Source: a virus. Taken from it: 22,738 nt of DNA. The notes under the pieces are model-generated. The model was not told where the DNA came from and made no database searches. It saw nothing but the letters and a program-made list of their open reading frames with translations. Both the position numbers and the translations under genes were made by a program. This document shows positions 5,886 to 13,727 of this stretch, one piece after another. Positions within the stretch are counted from its first letter, which is position 1; the number at the start of each line of letters is the position of its first letter. The stretch lies in IMG/VR virus record IMGVR_UViG_3300006128_000067, positions 1 to 22,738 of that record; one strand, written 5' to 3'.

Positions 5886-8600
5886 TTAACCAAACGTAAA
5901 TAAATCATCAAATGTTGATTTTGTGTTTGTACTGGAACGCAAGTCCCAATCTAACACGCCTAACAAATTATCAATCTTTTCATCGACCAATGTTTTTTCC
6001 ATTTCATCATCATCAAATGGTAATTCTGTGAACCATGCAGGAAGTCTTAACTCATCTGTTGGATAAGCAATACTCGTAAAGCCAAGTGCGTTGGGTTTAA
6101 GTTTACAAACAATAACCTTCATACCATCAACAATTTTTTGACTATACTGGTCACTATTGACTCTACGTAAATAATTATAGTTCAGTGCCGCACGAACATG
6201 ACCGGGCATGTTTTCACGACCTTTTTTACTATTGGCTTCCTTTTCACCATACATGGTTAGTTTGTTGACTGATTTAGGACTACCTTTCGTCCATGCTGGA
6301 CGCATAGATAATTCACGTTTAAACTTCTTAACAAGTTCAATAACTTCGTCACGACCTTTACCTTGTTGTATAACCATAGCCAGTACGTCCATTAAGAATT
6401 CCTGAACATATTTAGGCGTATCAGCACGTTTCAAGTCAAGACCCATAGCTTTGATATCGCCTTGCTTACCGTCTTTGTCTTTACGCTTACCCTCTTTATC
6501 AAAGATATTGATAGCATAACGTTTTTTTGTAATAAAGATGCTACGATCACCGATCAACTCACGACCAGCTTTGATAATTTCACCATTCTTACGTGGTGCA
6601 TGAAATGCACGTTCCATAAATGCAGGAAAACTAGCATTAGCCTCGTCAGCAATACTATCATATAAACCAATACAGGTTTCTTTATCCCAAGTTAATTCAC
6701 CACTTGCTATTTGTTCTTTAAGCGATGGAAACGCAGTAAAATAACAGCTATCAGTATCACCGTAAACAATTGCTTCTCCTTCATGTGTGTATTCGCCAGT
6801 CACAGTTTGATTGATTTGGCTCATCATGTGACGAACGATTTGGCGACCACTTAATGTAACACTTTGTCCTATGCGTTTATCATAGAAACGGCAATGTTCA
6901 TTCAATAGTGCGCCATATGCAGAGTTAAGCAAAATCTTACGAACCAGTTGTCTTTTGTCCCAGTATTCTCTATCGTCACTGGTCGTTGCCTCTTTGAGTT
7001 TTTTCTGCATTGCTTTTCTATCACTATACCAGCGTGTTAATAAGCCAGGTACAATACCCTCTTTTTCATTGGTAAAAATTGTACCGTTCGCACTCAACAT
7101 CCATGGTCTATGACTGTCAAAAATCATTTTCCATATCTCAGCCGCACTATATTCTTCGCTACGACCATCTTCATAGTCAATAATCAATGTAGTGCCACGT
7201 TCTTGGTTCATAATAGCAGTATATTCTAAACAGCCAAATAAACCTTCCCACAAGATAGCACCACCCACCTCATCATCACCGTCTTTATATCTTTTCTTTT
7301 CTTGGGCTAATCGTAAACCCTTTTCTTTCATGTATTGGGCTGTAAGAGTTTGCCTAACTTGACCGACGATTGTTTCTCCTGCCATGTTGAGGGCCCTAAT
7401 AACCGAGGGATAGAGCGAGTTGATATCGACTGCACCGACCCATTCATGCATTCCTCTTTTGGGCGTAGCAACATAGGCACCTGCCGCTTGTTGTTCATCT
7501 TCATGTTCACTTCTCCTTTTTTTGTCTGGAACTACTAAACCTCGTTCGTGTGCCTCATTGAAAATTGCCATTTCAATCATAGCTACACTACCCATTACTG
7601 TTGGCAGTAATACTGTATTCTCATGCGCTAATTGATTAGCCAGTTCTAAGAATTTAAGTTTATTGTGAATTTTAACTAACAACATAGTATCCTGACGATT
7701 GTATTCAACAAATGTTTTGAAGTCTTTGTTATACAATTGGTCAAGAGTACCTTCGTATTGTGTCTTGTTTTCTCCTACTTCCATTTCACCAATAGCATCT
7801 AGTTTATAGCTATGGCGACTTTCGTAGTTGTACTTCTTGTAGAGTTGTAGATAGTCCATGTGAATGCGACCAACTAAATCATACGTTTGTTCTTCTTTAC
7901 CAAAACGTTCGTATGCACGTGGTTTGGGAAGTTGTCCCAATAAACAAAACTTACGTGTATCGTCTTTACTCATCACACGTGTAACACGATTGACCATGTA
8001 AGGTATATCATAGCCTTCTGAATTCCAACCAGTCAACACATCAGCATCTTCAATCAACTGAAAAAATGTATCAAACATGTCTTTTTCGTTATTGAAAATA
8101 ATAGTGTTTTCAAATTGACTTACAGTTTCTTGTGCAGTTTCACTACTCATGCTCTTTGGCGGAATAACTAATGTTACCAACAAGTCTTGCCAATCCAAAT
8201 ACATACTGATAGCAGTTACTGGATTAAATGGATCGCTTGTAGGACTAAAACCCTTTTCAGGATCAAAGTCTACTTCAATGTCAAAAAAACATGTGTGTAG
8301 TTTGGGCGCATCTACTTTAAGATAGTTTTCGCTTAGACAACGAAACACTACATTAACGTCACTTTCAAAGAGTGGTTTATTTGAATGAATGCGTTTTTCT
8401 TTTTCAAACTCTTGGCGTTTTCTAGTACTAAAACGTGATAAGGGATCTCCATAGATGCTACGGTATTTACCCTTGTTGTCGGGATAATAAAATACATAAT
8501 TAGCAGGATACTCGTTGTAGTAACGTTTACCGTCACTACCACGTTCAACTACGAAAATTCTATCGTTATCCCTGCTATGTATCGCATCCACATAACTCAA
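5886..8600 (-). CDS. 43: Family B DNA polymerase, T4 gp43-like
   Basis: A 904-residue replicative polymerase (T4 gp43 is 898). The proofreading exonuclease motifs are present: FFDIE (D107, E109), NSEGYDIP (N193, D198), and YNRQDTML (Y300, D304). Polymerase motif A is VDINSLYPS (D392), motif B is KILLNSAYG (K555), and motif C is YGDTDS (613-618). The last residues, FDDLFTFG, look like the C-terminal clamp-binding peptide. The start is unusual: the best frame opens with TTG at 8598-8600, overlapping the TGA of the DsbA-like gene (TTGA). No in-frame ATG occurs near the N-terminus; GTG at 8589-8591 is the alternative. Translation is therefore probably coupled to the upstream gene, and transcription comes from the promoter at 8883-8911. 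Confidence 0.97.
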   Translation of the reverse strand: MSYVDAIHSRDNDRIFVVERGSDGKRYYNEYPANYVFYYPDNKGKYRSIYGDPLSRFSTRKRQEFEKEKRIHSNKPLFESDVNVVFRCLSENYLKVDAPKLHTCFFDIEVDFDPEKGFSPTSDPFNPVTAISMYLDWQDLLVTLVIPPKSMSSETAQETVSQFENTIIFNNEKDMFDTFFQLIEDADVLTGWNSEGYDIPYMVNRVTRVMSKDDTRKFCLLGQLPKPRAYERFGKEEQTYDLVGRIHMDYLQLYKKYNYESRHSYKLDAIGEMEVGENKTQYEGTLDQLYNKDFKTFVEYNRQDTMLLVKIHNKLKFLELANQLAHENTVLLPTVMGSVAMIEMAIFNEAHERGLVVPDKKRRSEHEDEQQAAGAYVATPKRGMHEWVGAVDINSLYPSVIRALNMAGETIVGQVRQTLTAQYMKEKGLRLAQEKKRYKDGDDEVGGAILWEGLFGCLEYTAIMNQERGTTLIIDYEDGRSEEYSAAEIWKMIFDSHRPWMLSANGTIFTNEKEGIVPGLLTRWYSDRKAMQKKLKEATTSDDREYWDKRQLVRKILLNSAYGALLNEHCRFYDKRIGQSVTLSGRQIVRHMMSQINQTVTGEYTHEGEAIVYGDTDSCYFTAFPSLKEQIASGELTWDKETCIGLYDSIADEANASFPAFMERAFHAPRKNGEIIKAGRELIGDRSIFITKKRYAINIFDKEGKRKDKDGKQGDIKAMGLDLKRADTPKYVQEFLMDVLAMVIQQGKGRDEVIELVKKFKRELSMRPAWTKGSPKSVNKLTMYGEKEANSKKGRENMPGHVRAALNYNYLRRVNSDQYSQKIVDGMKVIVCKLKPNALGFTSIAYPTDELRLPAWFTELPFDDDEMEKTLVDEKIDNLLGVLDWDLRSSTNTKSTFDDLFTFG

Positions 8601-8857
8601 AGTGTTTTACCCACTGTTTCTAAGATTGTGTTTAATTCTTCGTTGTCGGCGTTTGTCTGTGTAAGACTTGCCTTGTGTGCGATACGAATTGCTTTTTTAA
8701 GTACACTAGGTTTTACTTCTAGTTCTTCTGCAATTGCTTTTACTGTATCTGATAACCCTTCGTTGAGTGTTTCAACTTCTTGCATGACTGCCATGCCTTC
8801 GTTGATAAGTTGGGTTAGTTTAATCTTTTGGTCACCGCTAAACATTCTTGCTGCCAT
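8597..8857 (-). CDS. DsbA-like dsDNA-binding protein (late-transcription accessory), tentative
   Basis: An 86-residue, helical, charged protein directly before the polymerase gene. Residues 5-30 are MFSGDQKIKLTQLINEG-like and the centre reads TVKAIAEELEVKPSVLKKAI, then a helix ending in TVGKTL. Length and helical build match T4 DsbA (89 residues), which binds double-stranded DNA near late promoters, and similar proteins in T4-like phages of cyanobacteria are labelled DsbA. The central EELEVKPSVLKKA could also be a helix-turn-helix of another regulator. It has a clear AGGAG ribosome site and a strong host-type promoter 26 bases upstream, so it is probably expressed early. Confidence 0.6.
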   Translation of the reverse strand: MAARMFSGDQKIKLTQLINEGMAVMQEVETLNEGLSDTVKAIAEELEVKPSVLKKAIRIAHKASLTQTNADNEELNTILETVGKTL

Positions 8858-8882
8858 ATAAACTCCTATAAAGAAGTACTTA

Positions 8883-8911
8883 TTATACGACAGTTGTGCA
8901 ACAAAGTCAAA
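8883..8911 (-). promoter_or_regulatory. Strong sigma-70-type promoter for dsbA-like and polymerase genes
   Basis: On the minus strand TTGACT (8906-8911), a 17-base spacer and a perfect TATAAT (8883-8888) lie in the 77-base gap before the 8597-8857 gene. This is the best host-type promoter in the window and shares its -35 hexamer with the clamp promoter. Confidence 0.8.
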
Positions 8912-8934
8912 CTTTTTGCGAAATTAGGTTACCG

Positions 8935-9504
8935 TTATTGGAAAATTTCGTGATGTTCTCTACCAAATATCTTGATGTATTTACCGGCAAGCATGTCAGC
9001 CATAACTTCAATTGGGCTACCCGGGTAACTATCGTTTGGGCCAATCATGCCCAATTCGCCCTGACGGCAATGAACCATTTCATGAAATATTGTACGCATG
9101 ATGTCTACCATGTTACGATTTTTTACGTATACCCAAATTTCATTACTACCTTGAACATGTGATCCAGTGTGATGATTGTCTTGGGCATCTTTGGTATCGT
9201 TACTAAAAATAATTTTGGGTATTGTGTTTAGATGTAATCTACCTGCTGTCCATTTAATAAACTTTTGCATTACGGGGTCATGATTTAAGTCATCATCTTC
9301 ATCAAGTTTGTGTTTAATAAAACTATCAGGGGTATTATATTTCTTTTTAAAATAATCGTACAATTCTTTGGTACTTATACCATGTCTATTAGAAATTTTT
9401 CTTATCAATGTATCGATGGTATCATACTTGTGTTTTTGCAGAGATGGCAAGGTTTTTACCAAATCACTGGCTGCGGATTCATTGATAACTTGATGTATCT
9501 TCAT
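8935..9504 (-). CDS. Zinc metalloprotease with capsid-targeting-like N-terminus
   Basis: A 189-residue protein with the metallopeptidase motif HEMVH followed by CRQGE (about residues 141-150) and a downstream Glu in SPIEVMADML that could be the third zinc ligand. Residues 28-70 form a small helical domain (YDTIDTLIRKIS, then LYDYFKKKY, then PDSFIKHK) that recurs in the large protein at 21561-22738. The N-terminus MKIHQVINESAAS has the shape of the T4 internal-protein targeting peptide (MKTYQEFIAE, cut after Glu) with a possible cut after INE. I infer it is packaged in the capsid and injected, but this is not shown by the sequence alone. The substrate is unknown. There is a 1-base gap to the upstream 78-residue gene. 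Confidence 0.78.
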   Translation of the reverse strand: MKIHQVINESAASDLVKTLPSLQKHKYDTIDTLIRKISNRHGISTKELYDYFKKKYNTPDSFIKHKLDEDDDLNHDPVMQKFIKWTAGRLHLNTIPKIIFSNDTKDAQDNHHTGSHVQGSNEIWVYVKNRNMVDIMRTIFHEMVHCRQGELGMIGPNDSYPGSPIEVMADMLAGKYIKIFGREHHEIFQ

Positions 9505-9505
9505 A

Positions 9506-9742
9506 TTACCCTAAGAATGAAACGATTTCCATTACGCCAAAAACCAATGCAGAACGTAATTGCATGTCTGCGGATTCGGCATCTAATTTTTCAGTATTGA
9601 TTAAATCTAATAAGATTTCTTTTGCTTCGGCAGGTTGAATTTGACCTTGCTCTAGTGCTTGTCTTACTTGCAGTGCATATTGGGCACGTGCTGCCGCCCA
9701 TTGTTGACCTGAACCTACTACTTGATTTAGTGCGTCTGACAT
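9506..9742 (-). CDS. Small hypothetical phage protein
   Basis: A 78-residue protein, Gln- and Ala-rich and mostly helical (AAARAQYALQVRQALEQGQ, then PAEAKEILLDLINTEKLD), ending in a hydrophobic SALVFGVMEIVSFLG. The C-terminal stretch is too short and mixed to call a membrane helix with confidence. Its ATG directly follows the stop of the lipoprotein gene (TAAATG). A role near lysis is possible from the lipoprotein neighbour, but there is no motif for it. Confidence 0.7.
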   Translation of the reverse strand: MSDALNQVVGSGQQWAAARAQYALQVRQALEQGQIQPAEAKEILLDLINTEKLDAESADMQLRSALVFGVMEIVSFLG

Positions 9743-10135
9743 TTAAAATCTCCCTTGAACGGCTTTTGCTATCATGTCTGCTTGTTGTACAAACAGTTTT
9801 TGTTTTATATCACAATATAAAGGACTTACGGGTCCTGCATTAACTCTATCTTTAAATTCACCGTATGTGGTAGTAAACGTAGTTGTTAGTTTTAATACAT
9901 CTTTGGTGTTTTTAGTTTGACTGTATATAGTCAACCATTGCAATGGTATTTCAATAGACTCTAGTTGTGGCTGTAATGGTTTACTGCAATCAAGGCGTCT
10001 TGAATAAAGTTGTAAATCAGTTACTACTTTGCTTTGATTGTCGTCCCAAAAGCTAGGAATCATATCTTTTACTGATTGTACCGTGCTACATGCTGTTAAA
10101 CAAGAAACAGCTAGGATTATAAGTAATTTTTTCAT
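9743..10135 (-). CDS. Phage lipoprotein
   Basis: A 130-residue protein when started at the ATG at 10133-10135, which gives a textbook lipoprotein signal: MKKLLIILAVSCLTAC with the lipobox LTAC (Cys16). The frame is open further upstream to 10285, but that stretch overlaps the deaminase gene and the GC-rich island, would bury the signal peptide, and is rejected. The mature part has three Cys, few known features, and a conserved-looking FWDDNQSKVVTDLQL segment. It would be anchored in a membrane, probably the outer one. It could be an outer-membrane spanin or a surface exclusion protein, but nothing decides this. No good ribosome site is visible; a GATAAATA box lies 5 bases before the ATG. Confidence 0.8.
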   Translation of the reverse strand: MKKLLIILAVSCLTACSTVQSVKDMIPSFWDDNQSKVVTDLQLYSRRLDCSKPLQPQLESIEIPLQWLTIYSQTKNTKDVLKLTTTFTTTYGEFKDRVNAGPVSPLYCDIKQKLFVQQADMIAKAVQGRF

Positions 10136-10160
10136 ATCAGTATTTATCAAAAAATGCTCA

Positions 10161-10240
10161 CTTTCGAGTACTTCGGGCACGACTCCTATCTCCTCGGGCC
10201 AGCAGCCGGCCACACCGCAACCCGAAGGTCCTAAGGTAGG
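10161..10240. other. GC-rich structured island between lipoprotein and deaminase genes
   Basis: This 80-base stretch is far richer in G and C than the AT-rich surroundings. It holds an outer inverted repeat, CTTCGGG at 10171-10177 with CCCGAAG at 10221-10227, enclosing an inner one, GGCC at 10197-10200 with GGCC at 10208-10211. A further GAGT (10166-10169) can pair with ACTC (10182-10185), giving an alternative fold. A T-run follows on the minus strand (about 10149-10154). It could be a terminator/attenuator of the metabolic operon, a structured RNA, or foreign DNA. I do not recognise a tRNA or a known riboswitch in it. Confidence 0.55.
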
Positions 10241-10245
10241 TGTTC

Positions 10246-10749
10246 TTATATAAGTGCGATTGCCCACTTCTGAAACACTTTGCACAACTCACGTATTTTT
10301 TCATTGCGTGTTTCTTCAATATGATATTTTTTATGTTTATAGGCTTCTGTCTCATCTTCAGTGGGGTCAACATATCCACAATAAACTTTCCTAATATTGC
10401 TATGATTTATTAAATCTGTGCAACTATCGCCTTCACGTTTATCAGCCATTTTATTGTGATATGTACTGCATGGGCTTAGTGTTGTAATACATATGCTACC
10501 CTCTGGAACTTTACCATGTTTAGCTTCGTATTTTTCAATAGCGGCACGTTCAGCATGTACTCTAGTGTAACCATCATTGTAATAATTTACTGCGTATACG
10601 GTGTTATTGTCAGGGTCAAGTATGCAACTACCTACATAGCCGTAATAGTCGCTATCCTTCTTTTGCCCTTCAACAATCATTTCACATAATTTGATGAGTA
10701 TATTGTCTAGTTTTTTGTGGCTGTGTATTTGAAAATCAGTTAGTTTCAT
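10246..10749 (-). CDS. Cytidine-deaminase-fold enzyme
   Basis: A 167-residue protein with the zinc site of the deaminase superfamily: HAE at 65-67 (H65 ligand, E67 catalytic) and LSPCS at 91-95 (C94), with the third ligand probably C110 in GDSCTDL, 16 residues on rather than the usual CxxC. That wide spacing sets it apart from T4-type dCMP deaminase and from plain cytidine deaminases. The target could be a free nucleotide, a pterin/purine base or a modified base. It is the last gene of the coupled operon starting at 16430, overlapping the 2OG-oxygenase gene by 14 bases. Confidence 0.72.
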   Translation of the reverse strand: MKLTDFQIHSHKKLDNILIKLCEMIVEGQKKDSDYYGYVGSCILDPDNNTVYAVNYYNDGYTRVHAERAAIEKYEAKHGKVPEGSICITTLSPCSTYHNKMADKREGDSCTDLINHSNIRKVYCGYVDPTEDETEAYKHKKYHIEETRNEKIRELCKVFQKWAIALI

Positions 10750-11425
10750 ATAAATTAAGAGAATATGTATTAAATCTCTTTAATCTATTTATGAATTCAG
10801 TAGTCTTTTCTGTAACTACACCAGTCAACTGAAATGTAACTCTTGGGTTATGTCCTGCGTTTGCTGTGCTGTGTGGTACATTCTTCCAATCAAATGTAGT
10901 AACATCTCCTGCACGCCATTGACTAAAATTGTAATTACCATAACTCCAAAAATGTCCTTGTTCCCAATCTGTTAATTGAATCATTATACGCATAATACGC
11001 CATGGTTCTTCAGGAGCCCATTTTTCTAATTTGTCTAGGTGCAAGTTCCAAACTTCGCCGGGCATCTGTACATGTATACGTTCCATGCAATCATCAAGGC
11101 CAAATAAGTTACTCATTTCTTTTAGTACCGGCGGAATGTTCCAATTAAGATGTGTAATCTTATAGTCTTTCCCATATCCTGTTTTTTCTAAATCATATTC
11201 TTCTGCGAGTGAATCTTCACGCGGTGCCATTACACCCTCGCCTTTATACCCACGTGTTTCCCAAGTAGCCGATTTGCTATTGTCAATAATAGTCTTTAAT
11301 TCACTAGACCAATCTCCCTTGATAGTTCCCAATCTGATTACCGTATCATAATTATTATCCATTTTGAAATTATCAAAGTGGTACTTGCTTAGTGCTTTTC
11401 TTGTTTCCCAACTACTTGTTGTCAT
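10736..11425 (-). CDS. 2-oxoglutarate/Fe(II)-dependent oxygenase
   Basis: A 229-residue protein with a double-stranded beta-helix oxygenase site: HLD at 129-131 (H129, D131), a distal His in VPHSTAN (H185), and an Arg ten residues later (R195 in NPRVTFQLTG) that would bind 2-oxoglutarate. The segment between them, with IQLTDWEQGHFW and WRAGDVTTFDW, has the layout of aspartyl/asparaginyl hydroxylase-like phage enzymes. It would hydroxylate a protein, nucleotide or small molecule; the substrate is not readable. It has no signal peptide, so it is cytoplasmic. It is in the middle of the operon, one base from the upstream P-loop gene, and overlaps the deaminase gene. Confidence 0.8.
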   Translation of the reverse strand: MTTSSWETRKALSKYHFDNFKMDNNYDTVIRLGTIKGDWSSELKTIIDNSKSATWETRGYKGEGVMAPREDSLAEEYDLEKTGYGKDYKITHLNWNIPPVLKEMSNLFGLDDCMERIHVQMPGEVWNLHLDKLEKWAPEEPWRIMRIMIQLTDWEQGHFWSYGNYNFSQWRAGDVTTFDWKNVPHSTANAGHNPRVTFQLTGVVTEKTTEFINRLKRFNTYSLNLYETN

Positions 11426-11426
11426 T

Positions 11427-12050
11427 TTATTCTCCTAATCCGCTTACTTTACGTACAAGAATATCTAGTTCTTGACGTTCTACTGCATTAAAATATTTTT
11501 TATTAGAATCATTTTCTAATATTTTGTCTATCCGATTATCATATGATATCGGAAAATTTAATTGCTTACTTAAACTCTTAATGTATTTATCCTTATATAG
11601 ATATAACAATTCATGGCTCAGATAGACGGGGTCAAGTGTGTTTAGATAATCTAATTCTGTTTGAAAATCAGGATAGCTATATCTATCTCTTACACGCTCT
11701 TGTTGATATTTAATGATGTTTTTGTCTCTGCCTATAATTCCTATTTTAACTTCAATATTTAATTTGTTCAAAGTTTCTATAAACTCTTTATACTTGGGTA
11801 TTGATACCACACCTTTGTTAGCATAAGGGCAACTGATACTTGTCACATAATAATCATGTGTACTCCAATCTTTTTCTAATAAAAGAGTTGGATCGTTCCA
11901 ATATTGTGCAAAGGGTTCATTATCATGAGGGTCCCAGTATTGTTCTAGTAACTTATCCCAAGCATAAACATCTTTGTGTAGTGCAAATATTTTACTGAAT
12001 AAATGATTACCAGAACCTTGCGGCCCGGTAATAATCAATAACTGCTTCAT
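11427..12050 (-). CDS. P-loop sulfotransferase-like protein
   Basis: A 207-residue protein with an N-terminal beta strand and P-loop, LLIITGPQGSGNHLFSKIF (residues 4-22), the phosphosulfate- or nucleotide-binding loop type. A second strand and basic segment, VKIGIIGRDKNIIKYQQERV (positions about 101-119), fits the sulfotransferase 3'-phosphate-binding region. It has no signal peptide. Its ATG overlaps the stop of the upstream related gene (ATGA). It may transfer sulfate to a glycan or small molecule, or may be a kinase-like NTPase; I cannot tell which. Confidence 0.62.
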   Translation of the reverse strand: MKQLLIITGPQGSGNHLFSKIFALHKDVYAWDKLLEQYWDPHDNEPFAQYWNDPTLLLEKDWSTHDYYVTSISCPYANKGVVSIPKYKEFIETLNKLNIEVKIGIIGRDKNIIKYQQERVRDRYSYPDFQTELDYLNTLDPVYLSHELLYLYKDKYIKSLSKQLNFPISYDNRIDKILENDSNKKYFNAVERQELDILVRKVSGLGE

Positions 12051-12667
12051 ATCAATGTAACTCTTACATCAGATTGTCCATAATCTTGGAAATATTCTTT
12101 AGGAGGTAAATCAATCTTTAACAACTTACATAATGCATGATTTGTTAGTGGTGCTGAACCCTTATACGTTAACATGGCATTAACAATACCTTGATTTTGT
12201 TCTTTGATGATAGTTGCCATTGTTTTTAAGTTTTTGTAATAACCTGCATAACTAGGATATGTGATATCAAAGTGACCGCACTTTACCCACCATCCTAAAC
12301 AAGCATCATCAGGACGATGCACTAAAATTATAGGACATTCAGGCCAATACATTTTTAAGAATTCAATATTATTTGCAAACACATGACTTTTAATAATGCG
12401 AATGCCTTTTCCTTTAAAGGGCCTATCAAACTCTGCCTCACATTTATCTTTGGGATAATTTTTAATGTTATCAAAAAAACTACCAAACTCCATGCCTGGA
12501 TCAAAGTACGCACCTAAATGCATCAAGTCCATTTTACCACTAGCATCGTGATAATATGTACGTTCATCACTATAGTCGCTGTTGTCAATGTCAGGACTAT
12601 AGTAGATGTTTTTAGTTACTGAACTCCACTTACTGCCAGGAGCACCGGCTACAAATATATATTTCAT
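12047..12667 (-). CDS. P-loop sulfotransferase-like protein
   Basis: A 206-residue protein starting MKYIFVAGAPGSKWSSV, a P-loop of the sulfotransferase kind. The central part, IRIIKSHVF followed by CPIILVHRPDDACLGWW, matches the way sulfotransferases present the second strand and the Arg that binds the 3'-phosphate of PAPS (here in HRPDD). Its ATG overlaps the TctC stop (ATGA) and its own stop overlaps the next gene's ATG, so three genes are translated in relay. It is a likely distant relative of the 11427-12050 and 16529-17209 proteins. Confidence 0.66.
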   Translation of the reverse strand: MKYIFVAGAPGSKWSSVTKNIYYSPDIDNSDYSDERTYYHDASGKMDLMHLGAYFDPGMEFGSFFDNIKNYPKDKCEAEFDRPFKGKGIRIIKSHVFANNIEFLKMYWPECPIILVHRPDDACLGWWVKCGHFDITYPSYAGYYKNLKTMATIIKEQNQGIVNAMLTYKGSAPLTNHALCKLLKIDLPPKEYFQDYGQSDVRVTLI

Positions 12668-13719
12668 TTTGCGATACTTGCTATACTGTCTTTATAAATA
12701 GCGTTTTGTTTGAACACAGTACTGTTCCACCATACTAAATTCTTTAATGCTTTCTTTGTAGTCAATTTTTCTAAATATTTCATAGCATCGTTAACTTGTG
12801 AACCAACTAAGAATTCATATTTGCCGTTATCTTTTTCAATGATTTCCATTGATTCTTTATCAGCTAACATTTCTTTTAGAGCTTTACGCAATTTGTCGGC
12901 ATTAGGATTGCCCTTGTTTACCCACAAACTCTTTTGTAGGACATCACGCCAGTTCTTTACCAACATATATGTGTCATACAATTCACCCTTAGGATACTTA
13001 CCCCACTTAGCTTTGTATGCTTCCTCAAAAAATTGTTCTTTAGGGAAGTTAGGATCGGCAACTACTTTACCTGTTTTAATGTTTAATATACCTTCATTGA
13101 ACCATGGACCAACGTTAGGTATAGTAGTAAAGAACTTTAAGTAAGCACTAGGTGTTTCACGCATAGCAGTTAATTCACCTCTAGCAAGTGATAATCTACG
13201 TTCACCTGCATTCATGCCAGGAATAAATTTTACGTTTTTATTATTGTAACATTGTGCATATGCTTCTATGTTAGGTAGTTCACCGCACAATAATAATGTC
13301 ATAGCCAACATATCAGGATTGTTTCCTGAACCTGCGGCAAAACGTAAGTCTTGATAAACATCACGGTCTGTTCTACGTACAGTTTCAATCGTAATATTCA
13401 TTGCACCAATTGCTTCCCAATCTTTATAGTCATAGCGAACATCTTCTACTAGATAACTTTCGGCATTACCACCGTGTGCAACCATAACAGTTTTGTTATC
13501 AAATCTCAATGTATCTTGAAATTTGTTTGCCCCTGGGATATCTCTTGCACCGGGGATATGTTGAATAACAATTTTTTCACCTAGTTTCTTTTCTAATTCG
13601 TGTGCAACAATACTTGTCCATACACTTGTACCTGCACCAGGTTCTTGTGGTACAACAAATGTATAATCAGCATGTGCTAACCCACTAGCTAGTAATAACG
13701 ACAATAATAACTTTTTCAT
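12664..13719 (-). CDS. tctC: TctC/Bug-family periplasmic solute-binding protein
   Basis: A 351-residue protein with a Sec signal peptide, MKKLLLSLLLASGLAHA, cut before DYTF. The mature part opens with the TctC/Bug pattern: YTFVVPQEPGAGTS, then HELEKKLGEKIVIQHIPGA. These proteins bind carboxylates in the periplasm and hand them to the TctA/TctB membrane pair. The ATG at 13717-13719 has an AGGA ribosome site overlapping the TctA stop and is preferred over an in-frame TTG at 13729-13731, which would add four residues before the signal peptide. The first ligand loop (EPGAGTSVW) lacks the common GGxxD arrangement, so the ligand may differ from citrate. It directly follows tctA. Confidence 0.85.
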   Translation of the reverse strand: MKKLLLSLLLASGLAHADYTFVVPQEPGAGTSVWTSIVAHELEKKLGEKIVIQHIPGARDIPGANKFQDTLRFDNKTVMVAHGGNAESYLVEDVRYDYKDWEAIGAMNITIETVRRTDRDVYQDLRFAAGSGNNPDMLAMTLLLCGELPNIEAYAQCYNNKNVKFIPGMNAGERRLSLARGELTAMRETPSAYLKFFTTIPNVGPWFNEGILNIKTGKVVADPNFPKEQFFEEAYKAKWGKYPKGELYDTYMLVKNWRDVLQKSLWVNKGNPNADKLRKALKEMLADKESMEIIEKDNGKYEFLVGSQVNDAMKYLEKLTTKKALKNLVWWNSTVFKQNAIYKDSIASIAK

Positions 13720-13727
13720 AATTTTCC

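Noticed and set aside
10228-10239. GGTCCTAAGGTAG in the GC-rich island matches a conserved 23S rRNA segment (the I-CeuI target region).
   Set aside because: Only about 13 bases match and the flanks diverge at once. A match of this length to some part of an rRNA is expected by chance in a window this size, so I do not call rRNA, a homing site or an attachment site.
10136-10285. A 50-residue N-terminal extension of the lipoprotein frame.
   Set aside because: It overlaps the deaminase gene, crosses the GC-rich island, and would hide a perfect lipoprotein signal that begins at the internal ATG.
12693-12700. A perfect TATAAATA on the plus strand.
   Set aside because: It lies inside the tctC coding region and points into the antisense strand, with no plus-strand gene behind it; chance in AT-rich DNA.
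12710-13144. A 144-residue open frame on the plus strand opposite tctC.
   Set aside because: It is antisense to a well-supported signal-peptide protein, has biased composition of a shadow frame and no ribosome site.
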